Below are positions 25,983-33,417 of a stretch of 37,367 nt of DNA, in pieces; the stretch's first letter is position 1, and each line of letters opens with the position of its first letter. Source of the stretch: UBA2266 sp964406945 (GTDB lineage Bacteria > Planctomycetota > Phycisphaerae > Sedimentisphaerales > Anaerobacaceae). Under the pieces are notes generated by a model that saw only the letters and a program-made list of their open reading frames with translations, was not told the origin of the DNA and made no database searches. Both the position numbers and the translations under genes were made by a program. Location of the stretch: the NCBI GenBank assembly GCA_964406945.1, contig CAYOTO010000032.1, forward strand, positions 1-37,367. Reading direction: 5' to 3'.

Positions 25983-26675
25983 ATGAGTCCTAATGAAACT
26001 GAAATCGCGATTCCCGTTTCGGATAAAACCTCAATCAACGCCGATCTGGCCGCTGTGCCGAACTCAGAAGCCGTCGTCCTCTTCGTGCACGGCTCGGGCT
26101 CGAGCCGCTTTAGTCCCAGGAACAAATTCGTCGCCGAGGTGCTCCAGAAGCTCGAACTTTCAACCGTCATGATCGACCTGCTTACCGAGGAAGAAGAGGC
26201 CCTCGACATACAGACTCGCAAGCTCCGCTTCGACATAGACCTGCTTACGCAGAGAGTCATTGCATGCACCGACTATCTGAGCCGAAATGAAAACACCAGG
26301 CATCTGCAAATCGGGTACTTCGGATCCAGCACCGGCGCCTCGGCTGCTCTGATTGCCGCCGCGGACCTGAAAGACCGGGTCGGAGCCGTAGTCTCCCGAG
26401 GCGGAAGGCCCGATCTGGCAGGCCACAGGCTGTCTGAAATCACCGCTCCGACGCTGCTGATAGTCGGCGGCGAAGACCACCTCGTACTCGATATAAACAG
26501 ACGGGCCTACGAGAGAATGAACGCCGAGAAAGAGCTTTTCGTAGTCGCCAACGCTACGCATCTGTTTGAGGAACCAGGCGCATTATCCCAGGTCGCCAAA
26601 GCCGCCGCCCGCTGGTTCGTCAAACACCTTTACACAGCCGAAAAACAAAAGGAGATTCTGGCACATGCGGATTGA
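25983..26675 (+). CDS. Alpha/beta hydrolase (dienelactone-hydrolase-like)
   Basis: A 230-residue soluble alpha/beta hydrolase. The oxyanion region is LFVHGSGSS, the nucleophile elbow GSSTG has Ser116, the acid is Asp165 in GGEDHLVL, and the base is His193 in NATHLFEE, a full triad. It matches the hydrolase half of PRTase-hydrolase fusion proteins of other phyla, which supports a joint role with the PRTase two genes upstream. Its last codons overlap the following gene. The substrate is unknown. Confidence 0.87.
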   Translation: MSPNETEIAIPVSDKTSINADLAAVPNSEAVVLFVHGSGSSRFSPRNKFVAEVLQKLELSTVMIDLLTEEEEALDIQTRKLRFDIDLLTQRVIACTDYLSRNENTRHLQIGYFGSSTGASAALIAAADLKDRVGAVVSRGGRPDLAGHRLSEITAPTLLIVGGEDHLVLDINRRAYERMNAEKELFVVANATHLFEEPGALSQVAKAAARWFVKHLYTAEKQKEILAHAD

Positions 26676-27009
26676 AGCCTGTAAATTCGGATCGATGACG
26701 GTGAACGGAACAGAATACACCAACGACCTCATCATTCTGCCCGACAGGGTCCGCGCGGACTGGTGGAGAAAATCAGGGCACCGTCTCGAAACCGAAGATC
26801 TTGCCGAGGTCTTCGACGCCAGACCCGAAGTAATCGTTATAGGCAACGGAATGTCGGAGATGATGACGGTTCCTCACTCCACTATTAAAGCACTCAAGGA
26901 AGAGGATATCGAAGTGATAATCAAAGACACAGGCCGGGCCTGGAAGTTCTACAACGGCAAGATCGAGACCGGCCGCAAAACAGCAGGAGCATTTCACCTT
27001 ACATGTTAA
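26665..27009 (+). CDS. Mth938-like (DUF498) protein
   Basis: A 114-residue protein starting at the ATG at 26665, inside the end of the hydrolase gene, with AGGAG 10 bases upstream. Earlier in-frame starts lie deep in the hydrolase and look spurious. The sequence IEACKFGSMTVNGTEY, LIILPDRVRADWWR, PEVIVIGNGMSEMM and KFYNGKIETGRKTAGAFHLTC (the last motif given from its two halves KFYNGKIETG and KTAGAFHLTC) is the classic Mth938 fold. Human NDUFAF3 belongs to the same superfamily. Its bacterial function is unknown. Strong overlap ties it to the PRTase operon. Confidence 0.88.
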   Translation: MRIEACKFGSMTVNGTEYTNDLIILPDRVRADWWRKSGHRLETEDLAEVFDARPEVIVIGNGMSEMMTVPHSTIKALKEEDIEVIIKDTGRAWKFYNGKIETGRKTAGAFHLTC

Positions 27010-27134
27010 ACGATAGAGACATAAACTCGCCCCTGGAAAAACGCACAGACGCTCGAACACGCGCCGTGATTGCCCACGGAACCGGCGCCTCGCACCTGCC
27101 CGAATATCCGGTACCAAAATGCACGCAACAATAA
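27003..27134 (+). CDS. Possible 43-residue small protein
   Basis: An ATG overlapping the Mth938-like stop (ATGTTAA) opens a 43-codon frame that ends 15 bases inside the polyketide synthase frame. The product would be charged and soluble (MLNDRDINSPLEKR, later AHGTGASHLPEYP). The overlaps on both sides suit a coupled leader that carries ribosomes to the synthase start, which has no ribosome site of its own. There is no ribosome site for this frame either and I recognise nothing in it. Confidence 0.25.
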   Translation: MLNDRDINSPLEKRTDARTRAVIAHGTGASHLPEYPVPKCTQQ

Positions 27135-28417
27135 GACATAACAGCAACAACGGATTAAGTTCCCCCGCACCGGGTGACTCCAGGCTACAACCTCTGCGCA
27201 AAATGCAGCCGCGCCCTGACTGCAAATCGGAACCTCCGCCTATATGCATGCACTCAATAGCCACCCTGGTCCCGTCTGTCAGCCGGAACCAATCGGCCGT
27301 CCTCGATTTGATGCTCGAACGGCTCGACCCGCCGCGGAAAATCCGCCGCTATCTAAAAAGCCTCTACAACCGCAGTGAAATCACTAAGCGTCATTCCATC
27401 CTCGATGATTTCGAGGCCTTCCATTTTTCCGACCCGACTCCATCAACTGCGGTTCGAAACCGGATATTCGCCGACACCGCACGCGAAATCAGCCTCCAAC
27501 TGACGCGCGACTGCGTGCATTCGACCCCAGCCTTCGAACCCCGGGATATTACACACATAATCACGGTTTCCTGCACAGGTTCCCACAATCCCGGCCCCGA
27601 ATGTCACGTGATAGAAAAGCTGAACCTGAATCCGGACATCCAGCGATTCAACATCGGCTTCATGGGCTGCCACGCGGCGTTTCCCGCAATGAGACTGGCC
27701 CATCACATCTGCGCCTCCGATCCGGCCGCCGTCGTCCTGATCCTGTGCATCGAACTTTGCACTCTCCACGCCCAGATTACGCACGATCCGAATACACTGC
27801 GGGCAAACGCGATTTTCGCAGACGGAGCCGCCGCCGCAATCGTCTCATCCGCCCAGACCGCCCCCGACCGCCCCGCTCTGGAACTTAACCACTTCGCCTC
27901 GTCTCTGATACCCGGAACGGCCGATGAAATGACCTGGACAATAGGCGACACCGGCTTCGACATGAAGCTCTCGGCCAAACTGCCCGACATACTCGCCCGG
28001 AATCTCGAAAAGGCGATTGCCCCTGTATTCGCCGCCAACCTGCTGTCAGTCGCCGACATCGACCATTGGGCAGTTCATCCCGCCAGCCGCGCTGTCCTCG
28101 ACAAAGTTGAAAGATCGCTCAGGCTCCAGAACCGCCTTACCGAATCCCGCTCAGTACTCAGCCGTTGCGGCAACATGGCAAGCCCCACTATCCTGTTCAT
28201 ACTGCAGGAGATACTTCACAAACCTGCTCCAGGCCTGCGACCGATGGTCTTCGCGATGGCATTCGGTCCCGGATTAACCGTCGAATCGGCCATAATGACC
28301 AAAATACCCGTTCAAAAAGACTTCAAAACCGACCCCGCACTTGTCAAGACCGGTACAAAACATTTTAATACCCCAGATAACCGGATTCTGACTGAAACAT
28401 CATCAAGAGAACATTAG
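27119..28417 (+). CDS. Type III polyketide synthase
   Basis: A chalcone/stilbene-synthase-type enzyme, 432 residues from the first ATG. The Cys-His-Asn triad is visible: Cys184 in GFMGCHAAFPAMRLA, His320 in WAVHPASRAVLD and Asn352 in RCGNMASPTILFIL. The usual HPGG after the histidine is HPAS here. Ends with MAFGPGLTVES, the family's GFGPG loop. It should condense malonyl-CoA units on an acyl-CoA starter to make a resorcinol or pyrone. The conserved part opens at the ATG at 27248 (MHSIATLVPS); the first 43 residues are unusual and no start has a ribosome site, so the true start is uncertain. A methyltransferase follows. Confidence 0.87.
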   Translation: MHATIRHNSNNGLSSPAPGDSRLQPLRKMQPRPDCKSEPPPICMHSIATLVPSVSRNQSAVLDLMLERLDPPRKIRRYLKSLYNRSEITKRHSILDDFEAFHFSDPTPSTAVRNRIFADTAREISLQLTRDCVHSTPAFEPRDITHIITVSCTGSHNPGPECHVIEKLNLNPDIQRFNIGFMGCHAAFPAMRLAHHICASDPAAVVLILCIELCTLHAQITHDPNTLRANAIFADGAAAAIVSSAQTAPDRPALELNHFASSLIPGTADEMTWTIGDTGFDMKLSAKLPDILARNLEKAIAPVFAANLLSVADIDHWAVHPASRAVLDKVERSLRLQNRLTESRSVLSRCGNMASPTILFILQEILHKPAPGLRPMVFAMAFGPGLTVESAIMTKIPVQKDFKTDPALVKTGTKHFNTPDNRILTETSSREH

Positions 28418-28506
28418 TCGCACGCGTTGCTGAGCACGAGGACCGCTTTCTTCCGCCCACAAGGCGCGAAAAACTGCTCTCTGCAGAAAGACATGTGATC
28501 GGAACT

Positions 28507-29241
28507 ATGAAGAACAAATTCACTCTGAGCACCCGCGATTACATCCGGGAACCCGCCGGCAAACGGCATTTGAACGAACAGCTCTTCACAGTCGTCGCAC
28601 CGAAGTACGACCTTATCAACCGTTTGCTTTCTTTCGGTCGAGACCGCGCATGGAAGGACCATCTGGTAAGAAGCCTGCCTCAATGCAAATCACCCCGATG
28701 CCTGGACCTGGCGTCCGGAACAGGCGACATTGCCTTTAGAGTTGCAGAACGCTTCGGCCGGGCCGAGGTAACCGGCATCGACATCACCGCCGCGATGATA
28801 GAACTTGCCCGCAAGGCGAATTGTTTTGAGAACGTGCACTTCGTCCGCGCCGATATCTGTGACACCGAACTGCCGGACAATTCTGTCGATATTGTCACCG
28901 GAGGCTACGCCCTGCGAAACGCCCCCGATCTCGACGCCGCCCTGACCGAGATCCACCGTATCATGAAGCCGGGCGCGACAGCCGCCTTTCTGGACTTTTC
29001 CAAACCGTCCGGCAAAATTCTTCAAAAGACCGAATCATTCATGCTGAGCGCCTGGGGCGGCTTCTGGGGAATCATCTTTCACCGTAATCCGAAAGTTTAC
29101 ACATACATAGCAGAATCGCTCGCCCGTTTTCCTGACACAATCGAACTGCGAAAGATCATGGAGGACCATGGCTTCACACATATCCAGTCGAAAAAGCACT
29201 TCCTCTTCTTCGCCGAGACAATCACCTGCCGCAAGGCCTGA
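28507..29241 (+). CDS. UbiE/MenG-family C-methyltransferase
   Basis: A class I SAM methyltransferase of 244 residues. YDLINRLLSFGRDRAWKDHL is the UbiE signature, CLDLASGTGDIAF is the SAM-binding motif I, and GGYALRNAPDLDAAL with PGATAAFLDFSKPSG complete the family pattern. UbiE/MenG enzymes methylate the ring of ubiquinone or menaquinone precursors. Directly behind a type III synthase it may instead, or also, methylate an alkyl-resorcinol or quinone made by that enzyme; this is inference. I take the ATG at 28507 over an in-frame GTG at 28495. Confidence 0.85.
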   Translation: MKNKFTLSTRDYIREPAGKRHLNEQLFTVVAPKYDLINRLLSFGRDRAWKDHLVRSLPQCKSPRCLDLASGTGDIAFRVAERFGRAEVTGIDITAAMIELARKANCFENVHFVRADICDTELPDNSVDIVTGGYALRNAPDLDAALTEIHRIMKPGATAAFLDFSKPSGKILQKTESFMLSAWGGFWGIIFHRNPKVYTYIAESLARFPDTIELRKIMEDHGFTHIQSKKHFLFFAETITCRKA

Positions 29242-29597
29242 ACCCTCTTTAGCTGCGCGGGCAAAAGAGTCGAATCCTTCCTATAAGTTTCGCCCGGTCC
29301 ATATACCTCCTCCAGGCCCTGAACAACACCCTGGAAATCAAATCCACTGCATCCGGCAGAACCGCGACATCCTTGAAATCCACCTGCTATATCCACATCT
29401 GTCAATACGCACCTGGCCCCGAACAGGCGATTTCCGGCTTTGGACTCCACAGCCGGTTGCTGTCCGGATTTTCTGTTATTGAGATTTCGCTTGGCCGACC
29501 GCAGGTGTTTGCCCCTATACTGCGTCTAAAGCCCACAGTCGCAATACGTCGAAAATACACCATTATGAACGATAACTTCCTAAAAGGAGATAGGACT
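29242..29597 (+). promoter_or_regulatory. Intergenic region with promoter of the metal-efflux operon
   Basis: This 356-base gap separates the methyltransferase from the efflux genes. TTGGCC at 29491-29496 and TATACT at 29516-29521 (19-base spacing) form a possible promoter. An AAAAGGAGATAGG ribosome site precedes the ATG at 29598. Reading frames that cross the rest of the gap on either strand show no recognisable protein. Confidence 0.4.
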
Positions 29598-30893
29598 ATG
29601 AGACGCCTGACAATACTCATAATGCTTTTTACCATCCTGAAATCCCTTCCGGCGTTCGCGGTCGAAGACGCCAACCGCCCGCCCGACCCCAATGAACTCA
29701 CCACGGTCTCGGAGTACCTCCGCTACGCCGCCCATAACAGTGCGGCCCTTAGAAGCAGCTTTCTGAACTTCAGAGCCGCGGTCAACGAAGTGCCCCAGGC
29801 CGAAGCTTTACCCGACCCCCGATTCACTTACGGCTACTTCATAGACGAAGTCGAAACCCGCATAGGCCCCCAGAGGCAGAAAATGTCGATAAGCCAGACT
29901 TTCCCCTGGTTCGGCACAATCGAAGCCCGCGTAGACGCCGCATCCGCCGCCGCGGACGCCGCCTATGAGGACTATCAGCAGCGAAAGCTGAAACTCTTTT
30001 TCGAAGTAAAAGACGCCTTTTACGAGTACGCCTATCTGCACCACGCAATAGATCTCACAAAACAGAATCTGGAACTCCTCGAGCATTTCGAAGAAGTCGC
30101 CCGAACGAAATATATCGCCGCAACCACCACCCATCCTGACGTGATACGGGCACAGATCAACCTGATAAGCCTGGAAGACAGGCTCCAGAGCCTTCTGCAA
30201 CTCAAGGACCCCATCACCGCCCGCTTGAATGCCGCCTTGAACCGCCCCGCCGAGCTTTCACTTCCGCGCCCGCAAACCGCCCCCTTCGAACCGCGGTCTC
30301 TGGCCAGAGACGCCGTGGTGGCCGAGATGATCGCAAAGAACCCACAGCTTACCTCCCTTGAATATCGCCGTCTGGCCGCCAGAGCACGCGTCGAACTGGC
30401 AAAGAAACGCTTTTACCCCGACATCGGTGTAGGCCTGGAGTGGGCCCAGGTCGGCACTTTCAAGAGCGTAAAAGATCCCCTGGTGGCCATGGTATCTATG
30501 AATCTGCCAATATGGACCGACAGCTACAAAGCCGCAGAAAACCAGGCCAGAGCCAATATGAAGAGCATTTCGGCCCGAAGAGTCCAGGCCACAAACGACC
30601 TGGTCGCCCGGCTCGAGCAGGCCCTGTACGAATTCCAGGACAGCAGACGCCAGGCCGACCTCTATGCGAATGCCCTCACGCCCAAGGCCGAGGAAATGCT
30701 GGAAGCCTCCGAAGTGGCATACAGAGCCGGAGAAATCGACTTTTTGAGCCTGATAGACGCCCAGAGGCGACTCCTGCAATTCGAGCTGTCCTACTTCCGT
30801 TCCGTGACCGATTATCGCATCGCCCTTGCCGAAATCCAGATGCTTGTCGGCGATGATCTGTCCGAACAGCTTACCGAACAAGAGCAGATGTAA
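29598..30893 (+). CDS. TolC/CusC-type outer membrane efflux protein
   Basis: A 431-residue outer membrane factor. The ATG at 29598 follows AAGGAG and starts a clear signal peptide ending AFA. The mature protein has two long helical hairpins typical of TolC: LRYAAHNSAALRSSFLNF, the conserved PDPRFTYGYFIDEVETRIGP given here in part as EALPDPRFTYGYF, then KMSISQTFPWFGT, and in the second half SMNLPIW and YRAGEIDFLSLIDAQRRLL. It forms the exit duct for the RND pump encoded downstream. It is 295 bases ahead of the adaptor gene, which seems to have a second promoter of its own. Confidence 0.9.
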   Translation: MRRLTILIMLFTILKSLPAFAVEDANRPPDPNELTTVSEYLRYAAHNSAALRSSFLNFRAAVNEVPQAEALPDPRFTYGYFIDEVETRIGPQRQKMSISQTFPWFGTIEARVDAASAAADAAYEDYQQRKLKLFFEVKDAFYEYAYLHHAIDLTKQNLELLEHFEEVARTKYIAATTTHPDVIRAQINLISLEDRLQSLLQLKDPITARLNAALNRPAELSLPRPQTAPFEPRSLARDAVVAEMIAKNPQLTSLEYRRLAARARVELAKKRFYPDIGVGLEWAQVGTFKSVKDPLVAMVSMNLPIWTDSYKAAENQARANMKSISARRVQATNDLVARLEQALYEFQDSRRQADLYANALTPKAEEMLEASEVAYRAGEIDFLSLIDAQRRLLQFELSYFRSVTDYRIALAEIQMLVGDDLSEQLTEQEQM

Positions 30894-31030
30894 ATCCTTA
30901 TTCGACAAGCCTTTACTTCAAAAGCCGCTTCACACCGGCAACGAAACGCTGCTCTCGGGTGCTCGAAACGAACTCGCATTGCACTCAAACATTCTAAAGC
31001 CGTAAATCCCGCTCTGACAATATTTTACGG

Positions 31031-31057
31031 TTGACAGAGTGCCGCCGCGGCTTTAAT
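31031..31057 (+). promoter_or_regulatory. Possible promoter ahead of the adaptor gene
   Basis: A perfect TTGACA (31031-31036) is followed after 15 bases by TTTAAT (31052-31057); a further TATAAA lies at 31062-31067. The short spacing is typical of promoters opened by MerR-type regulators only when longer (19-20), so no regulator can be inferred. The rest of the 295-base gap is AT-rich without a gene. Confidence 0.35.
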
Positions 31058-31188
31058 TCTGTATAAAGTGAAAAAATTCCGCTGGCTTATCGCTAGAACA
31101 TGCGTCATATAAATACAGTATATCCCTACGTAAATACTATGAATTCTGAAATAAAGCGTTTTTTGAGCATGTTTGAGGATACCCGGAT

Positions 31189-32865
31189 ATGAAACCGGCA
31201 AGTAAGAGAGCATTGCTGATAGGCCGAATCGTGGCCGCGATTATAGTGGTAGCCATGGCGTTCCTTGCGGGTTACGCCGTTAGAAAATTTTTGGCGCCTG
31301 CTTCACCTGCTGCCGCACAAGCTGCCGGAGCCGACCAGAAAGACCAGAAATGGACCTGCTCCATGCACCCTGAAATCGTCGCAGATGCACCCGGAAAATG
31401 CCCCAAGTGCGGCATGGATCTGATCCCTATGAGTGCTATGGACGACGCCGGAACAGATTCGACCCGGATCACAGTAAGCGAGACCGCCGCCCGGCTGATG
31501 GAAGTGCAGACCACGCCGGTTCAGCGCAAACATGTAACCAATGAAATCAGGATGGTCGGCAAAATCGACTACGACGAAACGCTGGTCGAATACATCACCT
31601 CATGGGTTCCCGGGCGTATAGACGAACTATATGTGGACTACACCGGCATCACCGTCAACGAGGGCGACCACATGGTCTATCTCTACAGCCCCCAACTGCT
31701 CAGCACCCAGGCAGAACTGCTCCAGGCCGTCAAAGCGGTGGACAAAATGGACCCCCAGAGTTCGGACCTCGTAAAGAGATCTATTCGCGCCACACTGGAG
31801 GCCGCCCGCGAGAAGATGCGACTGCTCGGCCTCACCGAAAAACAGATCAACGACATCGAAGAATCCGGCGAACTCGTTGACCACCTTACCATTTACGCCC
31901 CCAGCGGCGGAATAGTCATCGAGAAAAATGCATCGGAAGGCATGTACGTCGACACCGGAACCCGACTCTTCACGATCGCCGACCTTTCCCGCCTCTGGGT
32001 CAAGCTCGACGCGTACGAGTCGGATATGATGTGGATTCGCTACGGCCAGAAGGTCGAATTCACCACCGAAGCCTATCCCGGCGAAGCCTTCGAAGGTACT
32101 ATCTCGTTCATCGATCCGGTACTTAACGACAAAACCAGAACGGTCAAACTCCGGGCAAACGTCTCAAACCCTGACGGCCGGCTAAAGCCCGACATGTTCG
32201 TCCGCGCAGTTGTCCGCTCGAAAATGGCTTCCAAAGGCAGGGTCATGGCGCCCAGCCTCCGGGGCAAATACATCTGCCCGATGCATCCCGACGTTGTGAA
32301 GGACTCCCCCGGGGACTGCGATATATGCAACATGGACCTGGTTACCGCCGAGTCTATGGGCTACAACATCGTCGAAGCCAACGAACCACCGCTGGTAATA
32401 CCCGCCTCGGCCCCGCTGGTCACCGGAAAAAGGGCTTTCGTATACATCCGCGTACCCGCCGAAAAACCAACCTTTGAAGGACGCCGAATCACCCTCGGCC
32501 CGCGAGCCGGCGATTATTACATCGTCAAGGAGGGCCTCGAAGAAGGCGAAATCGTTGTCACCAACGGCAACTTTAAAATCGACTCCGAACTTCAACTCCG
32601 CGCAAAACCGTCAATGATGAGCGCCGAACAACCGCCGCAGCGGCATGCCGCACCCCACGAACAGAAAATCTGCCCCGTGATGGGCTTCGAGATCGACAAA
32701 AGTGTTTTCACCGAGTACAAAGGCAAAAAAGTCTACTTCTGTTGCCCATCCTGCATAGAAGAGTTTGAAAAAGACCCCGAGAAATACCTGGACAAACTGC
32801 CGCAGTTTCAAACACAATCGGATAGTCATTCGCATGATCTGAACGAAGCGATAACCGAACACTAA
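31189..32865 (+). CDS. cusB: CusB-type RND periplasmic adaptor with three metal-binding modules
   Basis: A 558-residue membrane-fusion protein. An N-terminal anchor helix (about 10-32) is followed by a heavy-metal-binding domain (CSMHPEIV..CPKCGMDL, Cys57, His60, Cys71, Cys74). The adaptor body comes next: WVPGRIDELYVDYTGITV, a helical hairpin at LLSTQAELLQAVKAV, the lipoyl return IYAPSGGIVIEK, and the beta-barrel. A second metal-binding domain (CPMHPDVV..CDICNMDL, first cysteine 363) sits after the barrel, and a YHS domain ends the protein (CPVMGFEID from Cys495, then VYFCCPSCIEEF). It links the RND pump to the TolC-type duct and probably hands over copper, silver or a similar soft metal. 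A GAGG lies 10 bases before the ATG. Confidence 0.9.
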   Translation: MKPASKRALLIGRIVAAIIVVAMAFLAGYAVRKFLAPASPAAAQAAGADQKDQKWTCSMHPEIVADAPGKCPKCGMDLIPMSAMDDAGTDSTRITVSETAARLMEVQTTPVQRKHVTNEIRMVGKIDYDETLVEYITSWVPGRIDELYVDYTGITVNEGDHMVYLYSPQLLSTQAELLQAVKAVDKMDPQSSDLVKRSIRATLEAAREKMRLLGLTEKQINDIEESGELVDHLTIYAPSGGIVIEKNASEGMYVDTGTRLFTIADLSRLWVKLDAYESDMMWIRYGQKVEFTTEAYPGEAFEGTISFIDPVLNDKTRTVKLRANVSNPDGRLKPDMFVRAVVRSKMASKGRVMAPSLRGKYICPMHPDVVKDSPGDCDICNMDLVTAESMGYNIVEANEPPLVIPASAPLVTGKRAFVYIRVPAEKPTFEGRRITLGPRAGDYYIVKEGLEEGEIVVTNGNFKIDSELQLRAKPSMMSAEQPPQRHAAPHEQKICPVMGFEIDKSVFTEYKGKKVYFCCPSCIEEFEKDPEKYLDKLPQFQTQSDSHSHDLNEAITEH

Positions 32866-32912
32866 TAGAAGCAAGTGATAATTGCAGTTTACTTTCAAAA
32901 AAGGAGAAAAAG

Positions 32913-33314
32913 ATGAAGAAGTTAAAGAGCCATCTGTTAACGTTAAGCATCGCAGTCGCACTAGTTACCGCCGCCGGGCTCATGGTGGGAGGCTGCAAAG
33001 GCAGTGACGATGAAACACCCGCCGAGACTCAGGACTCAGACGAAGGCCACGACCACAGCATGGACATGCAGAACATGCAGGACCAGGCCGAGTCGATGGC
33101 CGCGGACATGAAAGACAAGGCCGAGGAAGCCGCAGAGTCCATTCAGCAGACAACCTGCCCGGTTATGGGCAATGAAATCGACAAGAGCATCTTCGTCGAA
33201 TACAAAGGCCAGAAGGTCTACTTCTGCTGCCCGCCCTGCAAGGAGAAGTTCCAGGCCAACCCGGAAGCTTACCTCGTTAAACTGCCGCACATCAAAGATA
33301 CGACACAGCAATAA
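32913..33314 (+). CDS. YHS-domain lipoprotein, probable metal chaperone
   Basis: A 133-residue lipoprotein. The signal ends LMVGGC (Cys28) and AAGGAG stands before the ATG. A histidine/methionine-rich stretch (HDHSMDMQNM, about 46-55) leads into a charged helix and then a YHS domain (CPVMGNEIDKSIFVEYKG, VYFCCPPCKEKF). The YHS domain is nearly the same as the one ending the adaptor encoded just upstream, so one probably came from the other. By position and composition it may play the CusF role, delivering a soft metal ion to the pump from the periplasm; CusF itself has a different fold. Confidence 0.85.
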   Translation: MKKLKSHLLTLSIAVALVTAAGLMVGGCKGSDDETPAETQDSDEGHDHSMDMQNMQDQAESMAADMKDKAEEAAESIQQTTCPVMGNEIDKSIFVEYKGQKVYFCCPPCKEKFQANPEAYLVKLPHIKDTTQQ

Positions 33315-33417
33315 ACAGCGGCGTTCGCACCTGAACATGTGTCATGGCTGATTCAGACCGTGAGAATTGCGGTTGCGCATAATTAATGCCCTTTTATAAA
33401 GTTTGCCTTAGTCTCAA

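Noticed and set aside
28507..29241. The methyltransferase as the missing ArsM of the ArsS-type cluster
   Set aside because: It has the UbiE signature and quinone-methylase motifs, not the conserved cysteine arrangement of ArsM, and is separated from arsS by a terminator and another operon.
29097..29450. Minus-strand and plus-strand frames in the gap before the TolC-type gene
   Set aside because: No ribosome sites, no recognisable motifs and composition unlike the neighbouring genes.
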